A stretch of 60,391 nt of DNA from contig NZ_HF954559.1 in assembly GCF_000455225.1 (NCBI RefSeq), positions 29,954-90,344 on the forward strand, given 5' to 3'. This DNA is from Megasphaera massiliensis. Its GTDB lineage: Bacteria > Bacillota > Negativicutes > Veillonellales > Megasphaeraceae. Made by a program: the position numbers and the translations under genes. Of this stretch, positions 43,305-52,450 are shown in pieces (the first letter of the stretch is position 1; every line of letters begins with the position of its first letter). The notes beneath the pieces are model-generated. The model was given only the letters and a program-made list of their open reading frames with translations, was not told where the DNA came from and ran no database searches.

Positions 43305-43646
43305 ATGTTTACTATAACGGGACAAGCTAAAACGTATATTGAAACTAATGGCGGACAGGCTGTCGTCACCCTTGCTTTTGAACCGTCTGGCGGTTGTTGC
43401 TGCAAAGGAGATTTAATTTGGGGCAGCTATGTCCCTGAAGTTAGTTTAGGATCACCTATCAAACAAGATGGATATCCCTTCGAAAAAATTGATGATATCA
43501 TTATCTGGTATCATCCTAAATTGCAGATTCAACAAGGTTATTCAGCTATTTCTATAAATTTGAAAAAGTTTTTATTTCAACAATGGTTGACCATAGAAGG
43601 TGCACAAGGAGTTGCCATGACTCGTGATAAGGCGTTTGAACTGTAA
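43305..43646 (+). CDS. CC/Se-motif HesB-like protein
   Basis: A 113-residue small protein with an IscA/HesB-like start (FTITGQAKTYIETNGGQAVVTLAF) and the motif SGGCCCKGD (residues about 28-36). Related proteins named after a CC/Se motif occur near selenium genes, with Cys-Cys or Cys-Sec at this site; here it is the Cys form. It lies 9 bp after the dehydrogenase and is convergent with the DUF3343/YedF/YedE genes. A role in sulfur or selenium transfer is inferred. Confidence 0.7.
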   Translation: MFTITGQAKTYIETNGGQAVVTLAFEPSGGCCCKGDLIWGSYVPEVSLGSPIKQDGYPFEKIDDIIIWYHPKLQIQQGYSAISINLKKFLFQQWLTIEGAQGVAMTRDKAFEL

Positions 43647-43693
43647 CTAGTATTCACCGACGGTAGTCCAACTTCTAATTTGATTATTCTAAA

Positions 43694-43738
43694 ATAAAAG
43701 TATCGCATCTGCACGGTGTACAGATGCGATACTTTTAT
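43694..43738. terminator. Bidirectional terminator
   Basis: A long perfect stem, ATAAAAGTATCGCATCTG pairing with its complement CAGATGCGATACTTTTAT, with a 9-base loop lies between the convergent CC/Se-motif gene and DUF3343 gene. Confidence 0.88.
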
Positions 43739-43748
43739 CATTCTCATG

Positions 43749-43991
43749 TTATTCTGATTGAAAGACGGTTATATAGCCATCCTTTGTTTCTTTTACGATT
43801 TGTTCGACTTCATGACTTTCGTCAATTGTGAAGGTAAGGTCATCTGGGCCTTTAAAGCGGACGCAGGTCCCGCAAGATGCGCTTAGGGATCGGGGGACAG
43901 GCATCATCCGCTTCTCGACAATGCTTTCGGGAAGGGAATTGATGAATCGAATGGCCCCGAAATGGGAATAAAATAAAGCGACGTAGTACAT
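43749..43991 (-). CDS. DUF3343 putative Se/S carrier-like protein
   Basis: An 80-residue DUF3343 protein (YYVALFYSHFGAIRF start, ASCGTC motif near residue 41). Members lie beside YedF and YedE genes in selenium-using anaerobes and are proposed sulfur or selenium carriers. ATG at 43991 matches the family's usual beginning; a GTG at 44000 overlapping the YedF stop is possible. It closes the leftward yedE-yedF operon. Confidence 0.8.
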   Translation of the reverse strand: MYYVALFYSHFGAIRFINSLPESIVEKRMMPVPRSLSASCGTCVRFKGPDDLTFTIDESHEVEQIVKETKDGYITVFQSE

Positions 43992-43999
43992 GGCTTTCA

Positions 44000-44212
44000 C
44001 TACTTCCGTGTGATTTTTAGGAGAAAATCGTCTCCTTGTTCGGCTGATTCTACGGCATATCCTTGGTGAGTGACGAAACGAGTGATGTTTTCAAGGGCAG
44101 CGTGGTTGTCTACCAGTACTTCACAGGTTTTGTCGTCTCTTTGTTGTTCTAAAGCTTTTTTTACCATAATAACCGGTTCCGGGCAGGAATAACCTCTGGC
44201 ATCTATCATCAT
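44000..44212 (-). CDS. yedF: YedF/TusA-like sulfur (selenium) carrier
   Basis: A 70-residue TusA/SirA-fold protein with the active Cys in ARGYSCPEPVIMVKKAL. In selenium-associated clusters such proteins (YedF) are thought to carry selenium. It is 11 bp downstream of the YedE transporter gene and directly upstream of DUF3343. The ATG at 44212 with GAGGTG before it is chosen over a GTG at 44221. Confidence 0.85.
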   Translation of the reverse strand: MMIDARGYSCPEPVIMVKKALEQQRDDKTCEVLVDNHAALENITRFVTHQGYAVESAEQGDDFLLKITRK

Positions 44213-44222
44213 GTGGCTCACC

Positions 44223-45299
44223 TCAATTCATAGCTTTCTTTTGCGAATATGTGTTTACGATGGCAATGATTAAAACGACGATCAATCCGATGATAACTCC
44301 GTATTTACCGTTCATGGTCGGGCCATTTCCCGAAGCCGCTAAGGCAAAGTTATGGGCAAAGGCAGCTCCTGCAGCCAGGCCCAGGAAGGTAACGGCCGAG
44401 TCGGTGTTTCCTTCACCGGTTAAAATAAGCTGGCGCATGGGGCAGCCGCCGAGAAGGGCACAGCCGAAACCGGCTAAGAGCATGCCTAAGAAGTTCCAAA
44501 GTCCGTCGGCATGGGCGATGGGCTGTCCTGTGAAACCGGGATGGAAATTGCCGACAGCCAGATTTACGGCAAAGGCGGCGACTAAGAGGGCGATAAAGCC
44601 GAGTAATAATTTTGTTTCACGGAATAAGATGAAATCACGGATTCCGCCTACCATGCAAAAGCGGGTATATTGTGCCAAAGCGCCGACGATGAGACCGGCT
44701 CCCAATGAAATCCAAACGGCAGCATGCTTGGCCCCGGGACCGCCTCCGGCTGGGGTAAAGAGGATAAAGGCCGGTGCGAGAACTAATAAAATTAAAATGA
44801 CGATTTGCACGGCCGGCATGATAAAGCCGTCGAGTTTGGTTTGCGTGTAGGTTCTCTTTAAGGAGTAACCGCGATTCAAGAAGAAGATACCGGCACCGAT
44901 GCCGCAGGCAAAACCGGCAAGGCCGACTAAGGCATTCCAGTCACCGCCGGCAATTCGCAGAATCATTCGGAAGGGGCACCCTAAAAACATCAGGCAGCCT
45001 ATCATGACGAAGAATCCCAAAATAAAGCGAGTGATGGGTGAGGATCCGCCCCGTGAGCCGTGTTCATGACGAATTAATGAGAGGATGAATGATCCCAGTA
45101 ACAGGCCGATGATTTCAGGTCGAATATACTGTACGGCACCGGCTCTATGTAGTCCCAACCCTCCGACGGTATCACGGATAAAGCAAGCGATACAGAAACC
45201 CATATTGGCAGGATTTCCGGCAACGACTAAAAGACCGGCAATTACGCCAATGATGAGTCCTGAAATGATGATGACAATTTTTTCCCTTTCTAAACTCAT
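44223..45299 (-). CDS. yedE: YedE-family putative selenium transporter
   Basis: A 358-residue membrane protein of the YeeE/YedE family, with about 10 helices and the repeated Cys motifs MGFCIACFIRD (about residue 29), FLGCPFRM, RFCMVGGIRD and LLGGCPMRQ. Relatives import thiosulfate or, in selenium-linked operons, are proposed selenium transporters. It is the first gene of the yedE-yedF-DUF3343 operon, with AGGAGG before the start. A palindromic operator candidate lies upstream. Selenium specificity comes from neighbours, not sequence. Confidence 0.88.
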   Translation of the reverse strand: MSLEREKIVIIISGLIIGVIAGLLVVAGNPANMGFCIACFIRDTVGGLGLHRAGAVQYIRPEIIGLLLGSFILSLIRHEHGSRGGSSPITRFILGFFVMIGCLMFLGCPFRMILRIAGGDWNALVGLAGFACGIGAGIFFLNRGYSLKRTYTQTKLDGFIMPAVQIVILILLVLAPAFILFTPAGGGPGAKHAAVWISLGAGLIVGALAQYTRFCMVGGIRDFILFRETKLLLGFIALLVAAFAVNLAVGNFHPGFTGQPIAHADGLWNFLGMLLAGFGCALLGGCPMRQLILTGEGNTDSAVTFLGLAAGAAFAHNFALAASGNGPTMNGKYGVIIGLIVVLIIAIVNTYSQKKAMN

Positions 45300-45635
45300 T
45301 ATCACTACCTCCTAGAATTAATTTGACTTTTGAATCGATATATCTAATAATTAATTATTAGACCTAATAATTAATTTGATTGTAACATGAGGAATGGAAA
45401 AAGTAAATTATTTCACACGTGGATAAATTATGAATTTTCTTGACTAGAAAACACTCTGTTAATATTGATAGCAGAAGGTATGGTGGGTTGCGAGACCTTG
45501 TTTTCCTAAGTATACTAATAGATAAATATACTGCTTTTCCATGGAAAAGGTGTAGTGGCCAGAGCGTCTAACAATTTTTGGATTTTTGAAAAATTAAGTT
45601 AAGCTAAGGCTTATTTCACCTCAAGGGGGATCGTT
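45300..45635. other. Divergent intergenic region yedE / desulfurase-like gene
   Basis: About 335 AT-rich bp. Apart from the palindrome at 45344-45376 I saw no clear promoter hexamers for the rightward gene. AAGGGGGATCG before 45636 is the ribosome binding site. Confidence 0.4.
45344..45376. promoter_or_regulatory. Palindrome plus direct repeat upstream of yedE
   Basis: A perfect 18-bp palindrome CTAATAATTAATTATTAG (45344-45361) is followed after two bases by a second copy of its first 13 bases, CTAATAATTAATT (45364-45376), a 20-bp period. It lies 45 bp upstream of the yedE start, so a dimeric regulator could bind two adjacent sites on one DNA face. Confidence 0.6.
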
Positions 45636-46784
45636 ATGGACAAAATTTATATGGACAATGCTTGTACGTCTTTTCCCAAACCACCGTCGGTCGCGAAGGC
45701 GGTCGGGAAGTTTATTGCAAATTCAGGGGTCAATATTAATCGCGGTTCTTATGGACCGGCCTATGAGATGGAAAATGTTGTGTACCAGACCCGGCTAATT
45801 TTGAGTCGACTGTTTGGGTATCCCGACTGCAAGAATGTTAGCTTTACGGCCAATGTCACGACGAGTCTGAATATGATTTTAAAAGGGCTGCTTCGGCCGG
45901 GCGACCATGTACTGGTATCTTCGATGGAGCATAATGCCGTTATGCGGCCTTTAGTTCAATTAGCTCGTGAAGGCCTATCTTTTGATCGGATTCCCTGCAC
46001 GAAGCAGGGAGAATTGTGCCTGCATGAAGCGGCGGCACTAGTTCGCCCCAATACCAAAGCGGTGGTGATGACTCATGCTTCTAATGTCTGCGGGACGGTC
46101 ATGCCCTTGTCGGAAGTCGGCGCTTTTTGTCACCGCAATGGTTTGAAATTTATTGTCGACAGTGCTCAAACGGCCGGCGTTCTTCCGATTCATATGGAGA
46201 ATATGCATATTGACGCCCTTTGCTTTACCGGGCATAAGGGGCTGTTAGGTCCGCAGGGAATCGGGGGCTTTATTGTTACCGACGAGTTGGCTGCCGACCT
46301 TCGGCCTCTTATCAGCGGCGGAACGGGAAGTTTATCGTATAGCGAGGAAGTTCCTGATTTTTTACCAGATAAGTTTGAGGCAGGAACGTTGAATTTGCCG
46401 GGGATTGTAGGCCTTCACGCTTCATTAGCCTATTTGTCAGAGGTGGGAATTAAGACTATATATGCTAAGGAAATAGAATTGACCAGCCGATTTTTGGACG
46501 GACTCAGGGACATTCCAGACCTGACGATTGTTGGTAAAAAAAATCTAGCTCAGCGAGTTGCTGTCGTATCGGTATATTCTGGCAGCAAGGACAATGCACA
46601 GGTCGCTTTTGAGCTGGAAAATCAATATGGCATATTGACTCGTGTCGGACTTCATTGTGCCCCAGTGGCTCATAAAACACTGCATACCTTTCCGACGGGG
46701 ACCATCCGTTTTTCCTTCAGCCACTATAATACGGAAGAAGACGTTGATCGGTCTATTGCCGCCTTAAAAGCGATTTGTAAATAG
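45636..46784 (+). CDS. Cysteine-desulfurase-like class V aminotransferase
   Basis: A 382-residue PLP enzyme of the class V aminotransferase fold ([18 protein letters not shown] start). The PLP Lys lies in [13 protein letters not shown], Asp in [10 protein letters not shown], and a C-terminal active Cys in GLHCAP. This branch of cysteine desulfurases often accompanies YedE/YedF and selenium genes, as here (divergent from yedE). It may free selenium from selenocysteine or sulfur from cysteine for the carriers. Substrate not provable from sequence. Confidence 0.85.
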   Translation: MDKIYMDNACTSFPKPPSVAKAVGKFIANSGVNINRGSYGPAYEMENVVYQTRLILSRLFGYPDCKNVSFTANVTTSLNMILKGLLRPGDHVLVSSMEHNAVMRPLVQLAREGLSFDRIPCTKQGELCLHEAAALVRPNTKAVVMTHASNVCGTVMPLSEVGAFCHRNGLKFIVDSAQTAGVLPIHMENMHIDALCFTGHKGLLGPQGIGGFIVTDELAADLRPLISGGTGSLSYSEEVPDFLPDKFEAGTLNLPGIVGLHASLAYLSEVGIKTIYAKEIELTSRFLDGLRDIPDLTIVGKKNLAQRVAVVSVYSGSKDNAQVAFELENQYGILTRVGLHCAPVAHKTLHTFPTGTIRFSFSHYNTEEDVDRSIAALKAICK

Positions 46785-47222
46785 GATGAATGTAAAGCTT
46801 TGATCCGGTGTGACAATGCACACCCCCTTTTGCAGGCCGATACTTGAAAAAAGAATGGCAGTGATTTTGACAAGGGCTAAACAGTGGTAATGACGATAAA
46901 AGATGGCGTTCACGGTGGTGACGTCATCTTTTTTGCATCATCCGAACCTTATCGTGTAATAAATAGCAATTGAATTTTTGATTTATGCAAATACAGAGGG
47001 AGTGATTAATGGTATAATTACTATTGTTGCTTTATCACTTGCGATGTTATCATGGATAATCCGATGAAACTGGAATGGAGGGATAGGTCTTCGATTTTTC
47101 CGGATTCAAGATGGGTCATATGGATGAAAAAAAGTATAGCCGCTGATGAATTAAAGTCTTTTGCAATTATAACCTTTATTTTATACGATAAGTATATAAG
47201 ATGGTTAAAAGGTGGTGAGTCT
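46785..47222. other. Intergenic region with candidate extended -10 promoter
   Basis: After the terminator, TGGTATAAT (-10 at 47013-47018) could start a transcript with a leader of about 200 bases ahead of the small gene at 47223. The leader frame is open back to 47052, but no start codon there has a ribosome binding site. Nothing else recognised. Confidence 0.4.
46898..46934 (+). terminator. Terminator downstream of the desulfurase-like gene
   Basis: An imperfect stem AAAAGATGGCGTTCAC / GTGACGTCATCTTTT with a short GGTG loop, followed by TTTTTT. Confidence 0.8.
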
Positions 47223-47591
47223 ATGAAAACCATTGATCTGTTTTCACAAGGCTTGAACGATTTTTCTTCTTTACAGAAAGAGGATTTATCGAATGTATTT
47301 ATTTTGCACGGCATTGTTCATTGGTTTATGGATGAGTTTGATCTGGGACAGCAGGTGTTTCGCGATTATCTTTCGGAAAGTAATCCCTCGCTTGCCATTT
47401 CGTTGACCCCGAAGGAATTGATTTTGGATGCTTACGAACGGCATCTCTTTGTCGATGAATCGGTTTGGCTGTCCATGTTGAAAGATCGGTACCGTCCGGA
47501 CTGTACGGAACCTGTAGAGGCGAAGGTGCAGCGGATTACCCGCTATTATGTACCTGCTTTCGAGTCGATGATAGAAGCCCTTGAAAACTGA
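47223..47591 (+). CDS. Small acidic protein of unknown function
   Basis: A 122-residue soluble acidic protein that I do not recognise. The start at 47223 has AAAAGGTGGTG upstream; the frame stays open 57 codons further up, but without a ribosome binding site. The sequence looks helical with several Trp/Tyr residues (HGIVHWFMDEFDLGQQVF). It lies 170 bp before a LysR gene. No function proposed. Confidence 0.65.
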   Translation: MKTIDLFSQGLNDFSSLQKEDLSNVFILHGIVHWFMDEFDLGQQVFRDYLSESNPSLAISLTPKELILDAYERHLFVDESVWLSMLKDRYRPDCTEPVEAKVQRITRYYVPAFESMIEALEN

Positions 47592-47596
47592 TTAAA

Positions 47597-47620
47597 AGGC
47601 TGTCATCTCGGTGACAGCCT
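47597..47620 (+). terminator. Weak hairpin after the small acidic gene
   Basis: A perfect 9-bp stem AGGCTGTCA / TGACAGCCT with a 6-base loop but no clear T-tract. Probably a partial terminator or mRNA-end structure. Confidence 0.45.
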
Positions 47621-47761
47621 TCACTATATGGGGAGGATGAACTATTTTCATGGAGCTGATGATTGTATTTGCGTCGACGGTTATACTGATGCCGGCTTTT
47701 CGGATGGGGAATTGTCAAAAAATGATTTGATGACATATTTTATATAGAAGGAGGCATGCTT

Positions 47762-48646
47762 ATGAACATCAACCACTTTTCCTATTTTATCGAGACCGTG
47801 CGGGAAAACAGTATTACCCGAGCTGCGGAATCTCTCTTTATCAGCCAATCGACAATCAGTAAGGCCATAAAAAATCTGGAACAGACGTATAATACGGAAC
47901 TCATCGATCGTAAGGCTCGTAAGTTTAAATTGACATCTGCCGGCGAAATTTTTTACAACAGTGCCGTCAAAATCGTATCGAATTATCAGGCTGAAACGGA
48001 AGTGCTGGCGACTCTTTTGCACAGTCAGCGGGGAAAGTTGATTCTCGGGATACCGCCTGTTACGGTAACGGTCATTCATTCGCTTTTACATCAATATCAG
48101 CAGATGTATCCCGAAATCACCCTGCAAATTACGGAAATCGGAGCCCAAACCGTTTTTTCACTGATACAGGCCGGTGCCGTCGATATCGGCATTATCATCG
48201 AGCCTTTTGACCATCCGGAGGTCAATAAAATCCCCATTATGGAGTCGGAAGCGGTTTGTGTCGTCTCGACGAGTCACCGCCTGGCTAATTATGATACCGT
48301 TTCTTTTTCCCAGTTAAAGGACGAGCCGTTTTTTTCGCTCGACAAATCTTTCATGCTTCACGACCGCATGGTGGAATCTTGCAAGGAAGCCGGATTCACG
48401 CCTAAGATTCAAATGGAGAGCGCACAATGGGACTTATTGGTAGAAGCCGTTTCTCATGGCGAGGGAGTCACCATCTTACCGAAGCCGATCATTCAAAAAT
48501 TCTGCAGTAAGCGAGTAAAATCCCTGCGTCTCAGTAATCCGTCCCTTCCTTGGATTCCGTTAGCGGCGTACCATCAGGAGAAATTTCTGAGTACACCTAT
48601 GAAACTCTTTTTGGATTTAGTTCAAAAATCGAAGCTGCACATCTGA
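47762..48646 (+). CDS. LysR-family transcriptional regulator
   Basis: A 294-residue LysR-type regulator with the usual N-terminal helix-turn-helix (NSITRAAESLFISQSTISKA, about residues 14-33) and an effector domain. The start at 47762 is spaced correctly from AAGGAGG; an ATG at 47756 is too close. It stands upstream of the permease/CoA-transferase genes in the same direction with a terminator between, and is the likely regulator of that locus, perhaps sensing a hydroxyacid. Confidence 0.9.
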   Translation: MNINHFSYFIETVRENSITRAAESLFISQSTISKAIKNLEQTYNTELIDRKARKFKLTSAGEIFYNSAVKIVSNYQAETEVLATLLHSQRGKLILGIPPVTVTVIHSLLHQYQQMYPEITLQITEIGAQTVFSLIQAGAVDIGIIIEPFDHPEVNKIPIMESEAVCVVSTSHRLANYDTVSFSQLKDEPFFSLDKSFMLHDRMVESCKEAGFTPKIQMESAQWDLLVEAVSHGEGVTILPKPIIQKFCSKRVKSLRLSNPSLPWIPLAAYHQEKFLSTPMKLFLDLVQKSKLHI

Positions 48647-48652
48647 TTTTTT

Positions 48653-48685
48653 AGCACTTGACTCTTCGGAGTCAGGTGCTTTTTT
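48653..48685 (+). terminator. Rho-independent terminator with TTCG tetraloop
   Basis: Stem AGCACTTGACTC / GAGTCAGGTGCT with one mismatch, a stable TTCG loop and a T-tract, just after the LysR stop. Confidence 0.88.
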
Positions 48686-48955
48686 ACGTGAAATTTATTC
48701 ATTACAGAGATGAAATCGATGTATTTTACAAAAGCATAGCAGCGATGATACGATGTAGGCAACAAAAGCATACGAGAAATGAATCTCAATTATTTACACG
48801 TGTGATAAACCAAGTAATGCTTTGAACCCCATGAAGGTTCGTCCCTTCCGGTCCGTGTTCCCATCCTTTTATTTGGATATGTGAAATAAGGAACATTTAT
48901 CTCGGGCCAAACTTAACAACAAAATAATTTAAAAATTCGATGAGGAGTGATACGT
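48686..48955. other. Leader/promoter region of the GntP permease gene
   Basis: About 270 bp without a gene. A palindromic ACACGTGT (48796-48803) in TTTACACGTGTGATAAA is the only marked element. No convincing -35/-10 pair was seen, compatible with an activator-dependent promoter. Confidence 0.35.
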
Positions 48956-50371
48956 ATGGATTTTGGTGTAATCATTATTATTCTTAGTTTGCTGGGATTG
49001 ATTGCCTTTGCGTACCGCGGTTTTTCCGTTATCATGATGGCTCCCATTATGGCTCTCTTGGCTGCCTCATTATCGGGGCTGGCCATTATGCCTTCCTATA
49101 CGGAGTTGTTTATGGGCAAGGCCGTCACTTATATTAAGTCCTTTTTCCCGATTTTCCTGTTAGGCGCTATCTTTGGTAAGGTCATGGAAGACACGGGCCT
49201 GGCTAAAAGCATTGCCAAGGCGATCATTACCGGCCTTGGGAAAGAACCGCATAAAGCCGTCATGTCGATCGTCATTGCAGCATCTCTCTTAACCTATGGC
49301 GGTGTCAGCTTGTTCGTCGTCGTGTTTGCCGTTTATCCTTTCGCGGCTGCTCTTTTCAAGGAAGCGAATTATCCGAAACGCTTACTTCCGGGGATCATCG
49401 CCCTAGGCGCCTTCACGGCGACGATGGACTGCCTGCCCGGGACACCGCAGATTCAAAATATCATCCCGACGGCCTATTTCGGAACGACCTTGTATGCCGC
49501 TCCTGTCGCCGGCATCATCGGTGCCTGCATTATCTATGGCGGCGGTCTGGTCTATCTGACCCGCTGCTTGAAACAGGCCATCGCCAATGGGGAAGGCTAC
49601 GGGAATCATACCGTCAATGAACCGGAAGACAATCCGGATGCCGTCTTGGTTTCTTGGAAATTAGCCTGTATTCCCTTGCTGGCGGTCTTGGTCATTAACT
49701 TCCTCATTACGGAAATCGTCATTTGGCATCCGGCCATTCTCGAACCTTTCCAGTCCATGAAGGGCGTGCCTCTCGTCGTGGCTCAGGTTAAAAATGTTGC
49801 CAGCATCTGGTCCTTGATTATCGCCTTGGTCGTCGGGATTTTCTTAGCCCTTATCATCGGTAAAGGGGAGATTAAATCAATCGACCGCCTGACCAAGATT
49901 CTCAATGCCGGTGCCATCGGTTCTCTCTTGGCCATCATGAACACGGCATCAGAAGTCGGCTATGGCAATGTTATTTCGCAGCTTCCGGGCTTTTCCCACG
50001 TAGCCCACGCTTTGATCAACATCCATATTGGCGGTACGCCGTTGGTATCGGAAGCGATCAGCGTCACGACCTTGGCCGGTATTACCGGATCTGCTTCGGG
50101 CGGTATGGCCATTGCCCTTGAATTGATGTCCCAAGACTGGCTGGCATGGGCCTCGTCTATCGGCATGGGTCCTGAAATCCTTCACCGCGTAGCCTCCATG
50201 GCGTCTGGCGGTCTCGATACCCTGCCTCATAACGGCGCCGTCATTACCTTGCTCGCCGTTTGCGGATTAACTCATCGGAGTTCTTATAAAAATATTTTTG
50301 CAATTACCCTCTTGAAGACCTTTGCCGTTTTTGTAGTCATCCTTATTTACTCGGTTACAGGCCTTCACTAA
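48956..50371 (+). CDS. GntP-family permease, probably hydroxyacid importer
   Basis: A 471-residue GntP-family secondary transporter with about 12-14 helices. Family stretches include FFPIFLLGAIFGKVMEDTG and the C-terminal GGLDTLPHNGAVITLL, a segment shared with D-3-hydroxybutyrate permeases of the family. Next come a CoA-transferase, an (R)-hydratase and a hydroxyacyl-CoA dehydrogenase, so the imported substrate is probably a short hydroxyacid such as (R)-3-hydroxybutyrate. ATG at 48956 with GAGGAG upstream is used. Confidence 0.85.
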   Translation: MDFGVIIIILSLLGLIAFAYRGFSVIMMAPIMALLAASLSGLAIMPSYTELFMGKAVTYIKSFFPIFLLGAIFGKVMEDTGLAKSIAKAIITGLGKEPHKAVMSIVIAASLLTYGGVSLFVVVFAVYPFAAALFKEANYPKRLLPGIIALGAFTATMDCLPGTPQIQNIIPTAYFGTTLYAAPVAGIIGACIIYGGGLVYLTRCLKQAIANGEGYGNHTVNEPEDNPDAVLVSWKLACIPLLAVLVINFLITEIVIWHPAILEPFQSMKGVPLVVAQVKNVASIWSLIIALVVGIFLALIIGKGEIKSIDRLTKILNAGAIGSLLAIMNTASEVGYGNVISQLPGFSHVAHALINIHIGGTPLVSEAISVTTLAGITGSASGGMAIALELMSQDWLAWASSIGMGPEILHRVASMASGGLDTLPHNGAVITLLAVCGLTHRSSYKNIFAITLLKTFAVFVVILIYSVTGLH

Positions 50372-50405
50372 CGGATAGATTAGTTACGATAAAGGAGATG
50401 TTGAT

Positions 50406-51947
50406 ATGGCACAATTTATAACAGCTGCTGAGGCTGTGCAAAAGATTGAAAATGGAGCTACCTTGGCTACCAGCGGTTTTGTCGGCGGGATTATCCCCGA
50501 AGCCGTATTGAAGGCCATCCAGGCTTCTTATCTGGAAACGGGCACGCCCCGAGATTTAAACGTCGTCTTTGCCGCCGGTCAAGGGGACGGCGGTGAACGA
50601 GGACTTAATCATCTCGGCGAAGAAGGGTTGCTGCGCTGCATTGTCGGCGGTCACTTTAACTTGACGCCGCGCATCGGTAAGCTGGTTATGGACAATAAAG
50701 TAGCTGCCTATAACTTCCCGCAGGGCACGATTTCCCAGTGGTTTCGGGATATTGCCGGCCAGCGTCCGGGGACGATTACCAAGGTCGGCCTGCGCACCTT
50801 TGTCGATCCCCGCTTAGAAGGCGGAAAATTAAATGCTCAGACGACGGAAGACTTAGTGGAAGTCGTCAATATGAAGGGAGAAGAATGGCTTTGGTATAAG
50901 CCCCTGTCCCTTAACGTGGGCATCATCCGGGGCACGACAGCGGACCAGGACGGCAATATTTCCATGGAAGAAGAAATCGGGACCGGCGAAGCCCTGTCCA
51001 TTGCGGCAGCTGTCCATGCCTGCGGCGGAATCGTCATTGCTCAGGTCAAAAAAGTCGCTGCTCGCGGCACCCTCGATCCGAAAGATATTAAGATTCCCGG
51101 CGTACTCGTCGATTATATCGTTCAAAGCGATACAGCCGATCATCTCATGACTTGGGACCATGAATTCAATCCGGCCTTTAACGGCGATTTGAAAGTTCCC
51201 GTCGATTCACTGCCGGCCATGGAACTGACTAACCGCAAAATCATTGCCCGCCGCTGCGCCATGGAATTGATTCCCGATGCCGTCGTAAACCTCGGTATCG
51301 GTATGCCCGAAGGCGTTTCCTCCATTGCCGCAGAAGAAGGTGTTGAAGGCATGGTCTTGACGACGGAAGCCGGTACGATCGGCGGTGTTCCTGCCGGCGG
51401 CGGAAGCTTCGGGGCCGCGACCAATGCCCATGCCATCATCGATCAGCCCTACCAGTTTGACTTTTACGATGGCGGCGGCGTCGACCTGGCTATCTTGGGC
51501 CTGGCTGAAGCCGATGCGCACGGGAATATCAATGTCAGCAAGTTCAAAGGCCGTGTTGCCGGCTGCGGCGGTTTCATCAACATTACGCAGAACTCTAAAA
51601 AGGTCATTTATTGCGGCACCTTTACGGCCGGCGGTCTGAAAGAGTCGGTCAGGGACGGAAAATTGATCATCGATCAGGAGGGACATAACCACAAGTTCCT
51701 GAAACAGGTCGAACAAATCACCTTCAGCGGCGATTATGCCAATTCTGTCGGACAGCCCGTGCTGTACGTTACGGAGCGAGCCGTCTTTAAATTGACGCCG
51801 GAAGGCATGGAACTGATCGAAATTGCACCGGGCATCGATTTAGAAAAAGATGTATTGGCTCACATGGAATTTACGCCGATCATGAAGGATGTCAAATTGA
51901 TGGACAGCCGTATTTTTGAAGATAAGCCCATGGGCTTAGAAGTATAG
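50406..51947 (+). CDS. Propionate-type CoA-transferase
   Basis: A 513-residue class I CoA-transferase with fused alpha and beta halves, as in propionate CoA-transferase (Pct) of Megasphaera elsdenii, to which it is clearly related but not identical from memory. The catalytic Glu is Glu321 in TTEAGTIGG. GFINITQNSKKVIYCGTFTAGG is strongly family-like. These enzymes move CoA between acetyl-CoA and short acids, including lactate and 3-hydroxybutyrate. It lies 34 bp after the permease gene, so it probably activates the imported acid. AAAGGAGATG precedes the start. Confidence 0.9.
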   Translation: MAQFITAAEAVQKIENGATLATSGFVGGIIPEAVLKAIQASYLETGTPRDLNVVFAAGQGDGGERGLNHLGEEGLLRCIVGGHFNLTPRIGKLVMDNKVAAYNFPQGTISQWFRDIAGQRPGTITKVGLRTFVDPRLEGGKLNAQTTEDLVEVVNMKGEEWLWYKPLSLNVGIIRGTTADQDGNISMEEEIGTGEALSIAAAVHACGGIVIAQVKKVAARGTLDPKDIKIPGVLVDYIVQSDTADHLMTWDHEFNPAFNGDLKVPVDSLPAMELTNRKIIARRCAMELIPDAVVNLGIGMPEGVSSIAAEEGVEGMVLTTEAGTIGGVPAGGGSFGAATNAHAIIDQPYQFDFYDGGGVDLAILGLAEADAHGNINVSKFKGRVAGCGGFINITQNSKKVIYCGTFTAGGLKESVRDGKLIIDQEGHNHKFLKQVEQITFSGDYANSVGQPVLYVTERAVFKLTPEGMELIEIAPGIDLEKDVLAHMEFTPIMKDVKLMDSRIFEDKPMGLEV

Positions 51948-51971
51948 ATATTCTTTTAAGGAGGTGATATG

Positions 51972-52388
51972 ATGGCAAGAAATATTGCGTACGATGACAT
52001 CCATGTGGGCGACAGAGCTTCGGTGTCGAAGACGATTTCTGAACACGACGTGTATGCTTTTGCCGGGGTTACGGGCGATTTCAACCCGGTCCATGTCAAT
52101 GCGGAATTTGCAAAGAATTCGCTCTTTAAGCAGCGCATTGCCCACGGTATGATTTCAGCCGGTCTCATTTCGGCTGTACTGGGAACCGAACTGCCCGGTA
52201 TCGATACGATTTACATGAACCAGGAGCTCAGCTTTTTAGCGCCTGTATTGTATGGAGATACCTTGACGGCAACGGTTGAATGCATTGAAAAAGACGACGC
52301 CAAACATCGGATTGTATTCCGGACTACCGTTACCAACCAGCACGACAAGCTGGTAACTGACGGAAAAGCACGAGTTATGAAAAAATAA
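51972..52388 (+). CDS. (R)-specific enoyl-CoA hydratase (MaoC/PhaJ-like)
   Basis: A 138-residue hot-dog hydratase with the complete hydratase-2 motif FAGVTGDFNPVHVNAEFA (catalytic Asp and His) and GMISAGLIS. PhaJ-like enzymes interconvert (R)-3-hydroxyacyl-CoA and crotonyl-type enoyl-CoA. It is 24 bp after the CoA-transferase. Two ATG codons (51969 and 51972) follow AAGGAGG; the second has better spacing. In contrast to the MaoC fusion at 35347, its active site is standard. Confidence 0.9.
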   Translation: MARNIAYDDIHVGDRASVSKTISEHDVYAFAGVTGDFNPVHVNAEFAKNSLFKQRIAHGMISAGLISAVLGTELPGIDTIYMNQELSFLAPVLYGDTLTATVECIEKDDAKHRIVFRTTVTNQHDKLVTDGKARVMKK

Positions 52389-52450
52389 GTTTTGTCGGTC
52401 GGTTTCACACGCCGGCCTTCCTTTAAAAAGCTCATAGATAAAACCTGCTC

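Noticed and set aside
43305-43646. Selenoprotein with in-frame UGA
   Set aside because: The motif is Cys-Cys, the frame has no internal UGA, and no bacterial SECIS hairpin is needed.
47637-47747. 36-codon frame before the LysR gene
   Set aside because: The GGAGG sequence touches the ATG with no spacing, and the frame has no other support.
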